Part shown: positions 8,182-16,255 of the stretch, piece by piece
Numbering within the stretch: position 1 is the stretch's first letter
Layout: each line of letters begins with the position of its first letter
DNA from: Nemertoderma westbladi
Lineage: Eukaryota; Xenacoelomorpha; Nemertodermatida; Nemertodermatidae
DNA length: 26,370 nt
Assembly (NCBI GenBank): GCA_032718475.1
Contig: JAUCBJ010007773.1
Coordinates: 1-26,370, forward strand
Reading direction: 5' to 3'
The notes under the pieces: generated by a model
The model's database searches: none
Told to the model about the DNA's origin: nothing
The model's input: only the letters and a program-made list of their open reading frames with translations
Made by a program: the position numbers and the translations under genes

Positions 8182-10282
8182 CTACGAATGTTGCCAAGGT
8201 TATCAACACATCCATATTAGTAGTCCGATGGCGCAGGGCGCGCCAAGCGCGAACGAATATGTGGACCCCACCGAAGGCCATAACGGGAGTGGAGAGCATC
8301 CAGAGGAGGAGGTTGCTGAGAGAGAGACCCGGGAGGATGGAGATGTCGAGGGCTTCCACCGACATCATAACGATCATAACGACCATGGCGGGGAGTCCGA
8401 ACACGAGGTTGATGAGGAAGGAGGTCCGCCACTTGCGGATCTCGTCCTTAAACCTGTAGCGGTCGGACACATTGTCCCTGGCAACCGGAACGGCCGTGTA
8501 TCCGAGATCCCGGATGCTTCCCAGTATCTTCCGGGGTCCGGTAACGTCCGGGTCGTAGACGACGCGACCGCGACTCGTTGCCAGGGCGACGGTTACCGTG
8601 GTGACACCGGCCAGTTTACCGAGGGTCGACTCAATGTGATTGACGCAGGAGCTACACGTCATCCCGGATATAGTGACGTCAAGGGTTCCCTCCCCTGTGA
8701 CGTCACCATCGAGCTTGCTCGCCGTGTAACCCAGGGCGTTGATGGCGGTTGCTATGGCGACGGGGTCGGTGACCGCGGGGTCGTACCGGACCTCGGCTTT
8801 CTCGGCGAGCAGCGACACGAGGACCCCGTGGATTCCGGGTTTACCGCGTAGCGACCGCTCGATACCGCCCACGCACGACGCACACGTCATTCCCTTCACC
8901 AACAACTGGCATTTAATGACGTTACTGACTTTAATGACGGCGTCGTCGGGTCTGGTCTCGGCGACAAGATGAGGAAGTTCCGGGGGAGTGGCGGAGAAAC
9001 CCAAACCTCGGATTCTTTCGATAATAACGCCGAGAGAAACAACATCGCAGTCGAACTCCACAGTTGCGTTGGACTCGACCAAAGAGACTTCCACCGAATC
9101 AACACCCTCCATATCCCCCACCGCCGTCTCTATCTTGTTAACACATTTACCGCATTTTAATCCACCAACACCAATAACGACAGGAGAATCGTTGTACGGG
9201 GCCGCTCGGTTATCTACACCATTACTGAACGCTCGGTCAGTGACCCCTCTAGTGACCCCCCGGTCAGTGACCCCTCTAGTGACCCCCCGGTCAGTGACCC
9301 CTCTAGTGACCGCCTGGTAAGTGACCCCCCTACTGGCCCCTCTATCTCCCCCGGCCACCACGGTACACCCGAACCCCAGGGCCTCTACCGCCGACCGGAT
9401 TCCCTCCGAGGAAATCATTGAGGGATCGAAGCGAGCCGTAGCCGAGTCGCCCCGCAGGTCGACTCGGCAGACGGTGACCCCGGGTTTACCGGCCAAGGTT
9501 CCCTCGATGGTTCGAACGCACGAGACGCAAGTCATCCCGGTTACCGACAGCGAGACGTCCGACAATCGCGTCGGAGATTCCGCGAGTTCGAGGGGGTCGG
9601 GAGAATCGGGTTGGAATACCGACTCCAATACGGAACATTTAAACCCCAAATCGGTAAGAACGCCCAGTAAATATTCGGTAGTTACGTGTTTACTGTGGAC
9701 CACAACCGTCTGTTTGTCTCCCAACGATACCTCGACGCTGTCGACGCCAACTATCGATCCGACCTTAGTCTCGATCTTATTAACGCACTTCCCGCACCGC
9801 ATCCCGTCGACGGCGAACCGCGTCGCCGACAGATCCAACGAGGTGGGCACCGGTTCGTAGGGCGTCTGGACACTGTAACCCATCTGGTCCAACATCCCGG
9901 ACACACGTTGTCTCGATACAACGTCCGTAAAGTGTTTAATGAAGGCCATCTTACTGCGAGGCGCGACAATGCAATGAATCACCCCGAACAAATAATCAAC
10001 TGTTTGTTTTTCTAGACCGTTGGGTTCAATCTTGTAGATGAGAATATCGGCGGAAGTACTGTAAGTAGGTCGACCGGTTAGAGAGTTGTTGTCCTTTATT
10101 AATGTGGATATTAAATGTTCAGGAGACGGAAAGATTAGCGAGTTATATCTAATAATCGCCGAGGTTGAAGGTTCATCTACGGAGGTAGAATCTATACGAT
10201 CGCCTTGATTCCCTGCAGTCCTCAACGCGTGTAGCCAATCAGAACTCGAGTTTGGGGGAAAACAAATATGAATTACATCCAT
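8182..10282 (-). CDS. ATP7: Copper-transporting P-type ATPase, N-terminal exon
   Basis: First coding exon (700 codons) of a P1B copper ATPase of the ATP7A/ATP7B family, which pumps Cu(I) into the secretory pathway or out of the cell. Residues 1-150 are unfamiliar; the end of this part (VSGMLDQMGY) looks like the tail of a degenerate HMA fold without CxxC. Five HMA domains follow with CxxC at 163-166 (CGKC), 252-255 (CVSC), 377-380 (CGKC), 467-470 (CASC) and 543-546 (CSSC). Two membrane helices lie at about 619-640 and 655-676, the second with the GG kink typical of the family, then the conserved NMDVLI. The start is fixed by an in-frame TAA two codons upstream of the ATG. The actuator, phosphorylation (DKTG) and CPC-bearing parts are not in the window. 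The exon is much richer in G, C and CpG than its flanks. Plus-strand frames across it are antisense shadows. Confidence 0.94.
9230..9328 (-). repeat. Coding minisatellite in the ATP7 linker
   Basis: Between HMA2 and HMA3 (residues about 319-351) a 27-bp unit encoding RGVTDRGVT is repeated about three times, followed by a degenerate continuation. It keeps frame because 27 is a multiple of three. The linker has charged, flexible character; copy number is likely to vary between alleles. Confidence 0.9.
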
Positions 10283-10551
10283 TTGTTATTTTTCTGTCGT
10301 CGAGTAAATAGTAAGTGGCATTGATTCAAGGTTATACCAGATGTAAAATACATGTAGAGTTAGATAACACGCGCCGATTTAATAACAAGAATAACAAATC
10401 GTGTAACAAAAGAAAGCTGTTTTATTCACACCTAAAGGATTCCAAGAATTAATGTTGCTAATATAATACGAATTCAATTAATTTAAGATTCGATTATCCA
10501 ATTAAGTAAAATGAATATAGCTAATTAATTGATATGATATAGAAGACGTGG
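10283..10551 (-). promoter_or_regulatory. Short intergenic gap: oxygenase 3' end and ATP7 5' region
   Basis: Only 269 bp separate the stop codon of the upstream Rieske oxygenase gene from the ATP7 start codon, both on minus. The gap must hold the oxygenase 3' UTR and the ATP7 promoter and 5' UTR, unless ATP7 has non-coding exons further upstream. I see no TATA box. A CAG lies about 10 bp upstream of the ATP7 ATG and could be a splice (cis or trans) acceptor, but its pyrimidine tract is weak. Confidence 0.5.
10421..10426 (-). terminator. Polyadenylation signal AATAAA
   Basis: AATAAA on the minus strand, about 126 bp after the oxygenase stop codon and about 140 bp before the ATP7 start codon. 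It suits 3' end formation of the oxygenase transcript. Confidence 0.55.
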
Positions 10552-11425
10552 CTATATTATTCCCAGGGCGTGTCGGTATTGGCTTGCTAGGAAGTGGTGG
10601 AACATGAAGGATGAGGCGTCTGTTTGGGGTGAATATCGCCCGGGTTTGTAGCCGCTAGAAAGGCCGTCCATTAAGGTGTTACACAACCAGGTATCCTCCC
10701 GTTGCACAGCCGCACTTACGTCGCAGTTGCTATCGATTTCAGCCAGTAATTCTTGGCTTCCGCGATTCGCGTCGAAATAAGTTTTAGTAAGAAAATAATC
10801 AAATACGACGATCGTCTTATTGTAAGAAACTGGAATAAAATAACTCGTGTCCATCCACTGCTCGAATCTGTTTACCACACAATTGGGATAGATGACGTTG
10901 TAAGTGACGTCACCGGTGTATCTCCCTGTATCGGTGGACTTTGGGTAATATTCCAACGTGTACAACCGTTCAGAGAGAATCTTAAAGAGTTTGTCGTCTT
11001 TAAATTCTTTGGATAACGTTTTTTTATGGACGTAAGGGAAGTGTGCGAAGTCCACCGCGTTATCAACGACAGCCTTCCAGTTACAATCGATCGAGTGAGA
11101 CTCAGTTCGAACATGTACGAACTCAATGTCTAAACTATTCCCCGCGTCTGAACACCACCGTTTTACAGGTTCTAGCTGTTTAGTAAATGATTCAGCGCTC
11201 TCTGTTGTGTCTGTATCTAGGAGACCGCGCAACTTTATGAAGCAATAAGGACCCCATTGGGAGACTGGAATAGGTCTAAGTCCGTGGTCCCTGGCCCTAA
11301 AGTCCTCTATACCTCGGATTCGAGTTGCTTTCTTTAAACGCCCGTCCAGTTGGTAAGTCCAGCCGTGGTACGGACATTGTATGTCAGTAAGTAACCCGGT
11401 GCCCTCGGGAAGTAAACGGGATGCC
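10552..11425 (-). CDS. Choline-monooxygenase-like Rieske oxygenase, last exon
   Basis: C-terminal 291 residues of a Rieske non-heme iron oxygenase alpha subunit. The exon opens after a TTACAG acceptor and supplies the second half of the Rieske cluster (CPYHGW near nucleotide 11370). It then gives the mononuclear-iron site NWKAVVDNAVDFAHFPYVH, which fits the pattern of a bridging Asp followed by two His ligands, and a C-terminal REDTWLC segment whose Asp is the expected third ligand. The WGPYCFIKL stretch and the ending with QREDTWLC...GRY...FHH resemble plant choline monooxygenase and bacterial relatives more than the Neverland/DAF-36 cholesterol desaturases. Choline to betaine aldehyde is a possible reaction, but the substrate cannot be read from sequence. 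The frame ends at TAG 10552-10554. Confidence 0.88.
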
Positions 11426-11642
11426 CTGTAACAATCAACATAAATTAATTATTTATTTTAAATATAATGTATTAAATAAATACATGTAATAATTATAATT
11501 TAAAAGAATTTTAATTAATAGTTTGAAGATATGTGTATGTAGTGTGGTGTAAATGTCTATGTTCGCGGTGGTTTGCCCCGAGAGAGCTGAATGTTCGCGG
11601 TGGGGGTGGAATTGTCAAGATGAGGGGGGGGCCACTGTGGTA

Positions 11643-11679
11643 TTATTGGTACGGCCTGATAATAATAAAGTACCAATAA
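11643..11679. repeat. Hairpin, 10-bp stem
   Basis: ttattggtac and gtaccaataa form a perfect 10-bp stem with a 17-base loop. Function unknown. Confidence 0.6.
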
Positions 11680-11734
11680 ACACCGTTATTGGCGCCAGAA
11701 ACACCTTCGCATAGCTGCAATATATAGTGCGTAC

Positions 11735-11765
11735 ACCATGTGTGACCGACCGACAAACACATGGT
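11735..11765. repeat. Hairpin, 9-bp stem
   Basis: accatgtgt and acacatggt pair perfectly around a 13-base loop. It lies just before the LINE relic at 11782. Confidence 0.55.
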
Positions 11766-11781
11766 ACAAGCCATGAAGTAT

Positions 11782-11947
11782 TTGAGGACGTTGTTTTCGC
11801 GTGAGGACCAGTCAGTGAGTGCGCACAGTTGCACAATCTTGTACTTTGGCAACCCCCATGGAGAAATAAGCATGGTGGACAGCCCATGACTTTCTTGAGA
11901 CGCCCCTTAAAGGACACTGGCCTTGGAGATGCGGATAATCTCGCGAA
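11782..11947 (+). mobile_element. Relic of the 5263-7184 LINE family
   Basis: About 165 bp match the 3' coding end of the LINE at 5263-7184 (its 6935-7080): shared blocks include cgtgaggaccag, aatcttgtactttggca, agcatggtggacagccc and atgactttcttgagacgc. Relative to that copy it has a short insertion after gaccagtcagtg and several substitutions, and it lacks both ends. Same strand as the fuller copy, opposite to the host gene. No longer coding. Confidence 0.85.
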
Positions 11948-12403
11948 ATAAAATTATAATTAAATTGTAGATAAAATTGCAATATAAAAATAAAATTGCA
12001 ATAAAATTATAGAGCTCTGCTTTTTAGACTTTATCATATTCATAATATGAATGAATATGATACAAACTATGAAAATAATTGTTTTGTATTGCATTGTATT
12101 TGCTTATGTTTAAATTTGTTTGAATTTAAAAGAAAATTTTATGCATCCATCACATGCCTACTTTTTAACCGGGTAGTGTACAAATTTAGGAGTCGCGTAA
12201 TTTTTCTTGAAATAATATCTCATATTATCTCTCCAAACCACGTACGCCGGGATTAGTCCTACAATTGCGCCAATAATCAGGAAACTTAAGAAAATAACCT
12301 GTAAATTACTTAATGAGTTATTATGTTAATTACTGTTAATATTTACATTATTCATACATCAGAAAAAATTATTATTTTAATTCAAATTTCAACAACATAA
12401 GCT

Positions 12404-12488
12404 CCGCATTGGCCCGGAGCCGGAACCAGATCCGGAACCAGAAAATTGGCCCAGAGCTCCGGATTTCCGGAGCTCTGTCGCATCCCTA
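12404..12488. repeat. GC-rich palindromic block, possible hAT transposon end
   Basis: A 26-bp near-perfect palindrome at 12452-12477 (cagagctccgga, tt, then its reverse complement) is preceded by ccggaacca repeats. Read on the minus strand the block begins tagggatgcgacagagctcc, which recalls terminal inverted repeats of some hAT elements. No opposite end or transposase is visible, so the assignment is weak. Confidence 0.35.
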
Positions 12489-13080
12489 CAACCCATGCAC
12501 ACCAATTTTCGAACAAAGATACGCCTCCGTCGAGGCAAATTTGTATTACTAAATAATAATAATAAATAATAATGTATAAGAAGCAAGGAGCACAAATAAG
12601 ATAAGGACCTGTGGAAGTCCGACTATAATAAAGGGGTTACAGTGCGAGGGCAGAGAGAGAAGGACACCTCGGGCAGACCAAGAGATGGTACCTACCAGTC
12701 GCAGGATCCAGACAGAAACTGCTGACGCACTGAGGCGAGAGTTCGTGGAACGGCTGTTTATTCTTACAGAGTTTATGGTGGAAACCATGGACTGTTGCTC
12801 GAGTTATAGGGTGACGGTTTCGCTGGTTGGTAATGTACAACAATGTAAAGTTATAACAATCGGAAGTATATCTATAAATGTGACCTACAGTAGGGTTGTA
12901 ATGTGAAATATAACAACTCACCATTAATACACTGTTACTGTAAAATAGTTAAATATTGCGTAATTTTGTTATAAAATAGTATTTCTCCAATACAGACCTG
13001 ATGTCAGATTGAATTTAATCGTAAATATTCTTTTATAGAGGTTGACACCATCTATATACGACAACAATAGAGCGATTAGT

Positions 13081-13178
13081 TCTCAAGATATATTGCACAA
13101 AAGGTAAAGGATATCTTATTATATGAACACACTAATGTTGAATTAGGGCGCGAAAACCTTTTATGCAATATCTCGAGA
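13081..13178. repeat. Imperfect inverted repeat, 23-25 bp arms
   Basis: The arms 13081-13105 and 13156-13178 pair with a two-base bulge and two mismatches (tctcaagata... against ...tatctcgaga) around a 50-base centre. It could be a very small MITE or a solo hairpin. No target-site duplication noted. Confidence 0.55.
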
Positions 13179-13741
13179 CTATTTGCTTTAGCTTTTTTTG
13201 TTGTTTCGATAGTCTACCGGTGACTTTCTATACAATAAAGCTTGGTAGTGTTTCTATACCTAATAGATTTATCTAAATTAGAAATAGAGCTAAGTAATTG
13301 CATTGTATCTATATTATATTATATCTGGGGGGCGTCGGTAAATAGAAAGTATACATATCCAAAGTTCACAAGAAACACGTTAGATGGTAACCTATACCTG
13401 TACTGGTACCAATAATAGAGATCTTTATCGAACTCATCAGCAGTTAACCTCGCAAGGGGAGTGGTGGCGATTATTGGAAAAAGGTCACACTTAACACCAA
13501 ATAATTAACATTGATATCACCAAAAATGGTTTCCATATCCGAAAAGTCATCTCCGGGAAATTGATATAATAAATTAAAGTGCTAATAAAATAATTAGCAT
13601 TTTTCATATTGATTTATTATTATGCTAGACAGTCATCCACCACTTCATTAAACTATTTCTCAAAAATATTTAATTGGATTTTAATAAACCTTCATACAGA
13701 AACAAATGTTTTGCCCACTACTACAGTAAATTCCGCAGATA

Positions 13742-14006
13742 GGGGGGGGGGGGGGGGGGGGGGGAACTGGACGCAATAAAAATTCATCCCTCTTCAGGGG
13801 AAATTGGACGCAAATAACAGCTGATTACTCTCAAAAATAAAACTATAACCTGTTCTATTGTGCTTAGTTTATTGTTTTGGTTAAATTAACGTGCCACTGT
13901 AACCTGCTCCTTTCCCTAAATTGAGAATTCAACATTGAGGCGGGATATTAATTCGCCAAGGCGGGTTTTGCGTCGAGTTTCCCCCCCCCCCCCCCCCCCC
14001 CCCCCC
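13742..14006. mobile_element. Small element with poly-G/poly-C inverted termini
   Basis: A run of 23 G (13742-13764) followed by aactggacgcaa is mirrored by ttgcgtcgagtt followed by a run of 26 C (13981-14006). The 12-base inner boxes match as an inverted repeat with one mismatch. A second box aaattggacgcaa at about 13801-13815 repeats the left one. The central 170 bp encode nothing evident. This is the shape of a MITE, but homopolymer termini are unusual and I could not find a clean target-site duplication. Confidence 0.5.
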
Positions 14007-14011
14007 TGTCT

Positions 14012-14983
14012 CAAATTCGGTCAGTCACAGAAAATAATAACTAAAGTTTAGTTATTCTAACAGAAAGGCTTTCGGACAAACTTTCTTCTCCACAAATTCA
14101 GATATTCTCATGAAAAAAATGCATGAGCAATATCAATGCTATCAGCTAATATCAATACTGAAGTTGCTAACTAATAAATTACGTCAGTCACATGTGACTG
14201 GCGGAATTTTGCATTTATTGGTGAATTTTAGGCATTGCATTTATCTGATAGTGTTAATATTTCTCAGGCATTTTGGTAAAGAGATTGTGGGGCGAGACAC
14301 GTAGTCGGCGAGCCTTGGCATACGGTTCATATAGGGCAAATGGGGCATGTCCGTCTGTCTGTCTGTCCGTCCGTCTGTCTGGTAAATGTTTGAACGCGAA
14401 TTTCTCTGCATCGCTGGTTCGGAATTGAACCAAACTTAGTAGGTAAGTAGTAGAGAGAAAGTTTAGAAAGTTTGTAAAGTTTGGTGAAAAATCATGCAGT
14501 CTGACGTCAGCTACGACAGATTATGTAGTTTTTAGAAAATGTTAAATTCCTCGGGAAGGCCTCATTTTCCTGAGCTGAAATTTTGGTGGCCTGTAGAGAA
14601 TCATGAAGTCTATCTTTTACGAAATTGAAAAGTTAAGACATTTAATTGGGGATCCGCTAGAGACTCAGAAGTAATGACATAGGCCTACCGGTACGGTACT
14701 GCTGTACAGTGCTGCACTGGTAAGTACGAAATTGCAGAATAACAATTTGACACCACCTAGCGGATTAACATATGATTGTATATCGAATGAATACATTTAT
14801 AGCATGGGATATTGGGTCCAAACTAGACATGCCCCATTTGCTCTATATGAACCGTATGCCAAGGCTTGCCGACTACGTGCTGCGCGAAGTCCCCACGAAC
14901 GTGTCTGAATTTGTGGATAATAAAGTTTGACAGAAAAGCTTTCTGTATCAGAATAACTAAAATTTCTGTGACTGACGGAATTT
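14012..14983. repeat. Large fold-back element with nested termini
   Basis: Two pairs of inverted blocks enclose a 474-bp spacer. Outer pair: 14012-14104 against 14901-14983. Inner pair: 14297-14351 against 14826-14880, 52 of 55 positions identical by eye. The left arm carries about 190 bp that the right arm lacks. That insertion contains at 14177-14208 two head-to-head copies of the same outer end (aaattacgtcagtcac and gtgactggcggaattt). The outer ends read aaattcggtcagtcac on the left and gtgactgacggaattt on the right. The spacer begins with a CTGT/CCGT microsatellite at 14349-14382. No transposase frame is visible. Confidence 0.8.
14349..14382. repeat. CTGT/CCGT microsatellite
   Basis: Tetranucleotide run at the edge of the fold-back spacer, directly following the left inner arm. 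Confidence 0.85.
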
Positions 14984-15310
14984 CCAGCTTTATTAGCAAA
15001 AGAAAAACTAGGAATTGGTAATTTTTGAACATTGGCCAGAAAATAGTTTAATCTGTGCATAAATATGTTGAATTGAAAATTTTATATAAAAAAAATTGAC
15101 CAAGACCTCTAATATATAAATTGCCTAAGTTAATTAACTGAAAATGAAAGAAAGTAGAGTTACAGGTAATGTTTGATCAGTTAGTGGTAATTCCAGCTAT
15201 TAATCAGTTCCATTAATTGTAAGTCTCATTATCTATGCCATTTCGCCGACCTACAGAAAGATACTTAAATTCAGGGGTCAACTTTTAAGCGCTTAATATT
15301 CTAGCAGCGG

Positions 15311-15488
15311 GATCAACAAGACGAGCCTACCTCACATTGGGATCAACAAGACGAGCCTACCTCACATTGGGATCAACAAGACGAGCCTACCTCACATTGG
15401 GATCAACAAGACGAGCCTACCTCACATTGGGATCAACAAGACGAGCCTACCTCACATTGGGATCAACAAGACGAGCCTACCTCACATT
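15311..15488. repeat. 30-bp tandem repeat, six identical copies
   Basis: The unit gatcaacaagacgagcctac followed by ctcacattgg occurs six times in direct succession. All six are identical except the last two bases of the final copy. There are no spacers, so this is not a CRISPR array. It sits about 90 bp upstream of the LINE endonuclease fragment. Confidence 0.97.
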
Positions 15489-15579
15489 CATATAAAAAAA
15501 AATACAAAGTAGTAAAACAGAGATGGAAAAGTGTCAAATTGTTTAAACACTGTAAATACCACTGAAGTTGGCTTGGTCG

Positions 15580-16235
15580 ATATCTTTCGCTGTGTTTCTA
15601 TTCCGGGATTTAAAATAGTTCGACACGACCGGAGAGGCAAGAAGGGTGGTGGGTGGCGTGTCCCAGAGGACTACCCTTGTCGCCTACACGGCCAGAAATA
15701 AAAACCAACTCTACTTTAGAAACTATATGGATCCAAGTAGGGCATATTTTACTTTGTAATGTTTACAGCCCACCTAAGTATAACAAAATCCAGTTCATTA
15801 AAGAAATATCCGAGGAAATTGAAACAGCTTTAATACTTGAGCCTACAAATTCCATCATAGTGCACGGAGACTTTATTAATATTAACGTTCTAAAGGTGGA
15901 TGGATAGCCCCAGTACAAAAAGTCTAAGAACTTTATTGAATGATTCCAGAAAATGATATAACTGACAGGGGGTTTTCCTTGCGATTTTTCTACCCACGGT
16001 TACACTACTTTGACCCTCAAAAACAAAATTAGAAAAAATGACAAGTTGGATTCCGACGAAAAGTTTAATTTTTCGAAAACACTAATAGAGTCAATTCTAG
16101 ATAAGTACGCCCCAATAAAGGAGGGGGGGAATTTAACTAGTTCAAAACAAATAAGTATGTGAGGGAGAAATACTCCAATATAACTGACTCTAAAAGTAGG
16201 TGGAAAATCATAAATTCGATTTTAGGTATATAGGT
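15580..16235 (+). pseudogene. LINE endonuclease fragment, degenerate
   Basis: Pieces of an apurinic-type endonuclease of a CR1/Jockey-like LINE are spread over several frames. They are FRCVSIPGFKIVRHDRRGKKGGGW at 15586 onward (described here by its ends FRC and GGGW), then IWIQVGHILLCNVYSPPKYN, then the GDF box of the phosphohydrolase core near 15870. After several stops a linker with DKYAPIKE follows at about 16100. At least two frameshifts and several stops separate them. No reverse transcriptase of this element follows; the next element is on the other strand. Confidence 0.7.
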
Positions 16236-16255
16236 AGATGCAAACATAATTCAAT

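Noticed and set aside
8153-10015. Plus-strand frames of 232, 179, 110 and 109 codons across the ATP7 exon
   Set aside because: They are antisense shadows of the GC-rich ATP7 coding exon, and their peptides show no domain.
11560-11600. Minus-strand match to the leader of the 5263-7184 element (cagctctc..ggggcaaa)
   Set aside because: Only about 16 bp with a two-base insertion. The flanks do not continue the similarity, so I do not call a second leader copy. A 13-bp direct repeat (atgttcgcggtgg) around it is noted only.
12549-12924. Overlapping frames of 73-95 codons on both strands
   Set aside because: No recognisable domain; they overlap each other on opposite strands inside an intron. Possibly a transposon remnant, but I cannot name it.
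13380-13480. Possible extra oxygenase exon on minus (RLTADEFDKDLYYW, followed by AG|GTATAG)
   Set aside because: It resembles the EFDK part of the exon at 18422-18613 and has a donor of the same phase. But it lies between the two halves of the Rieske cluster, where inclusion would break the C-x-H-x17-C-x2-H motif. It also has no good acceptor. The match is about 11 bp and is probably chance.
15311-15488. CRISPR array
   Set aside because: The 30-bp repeats are contiguous, without unique spacers, in an animal-like genome.
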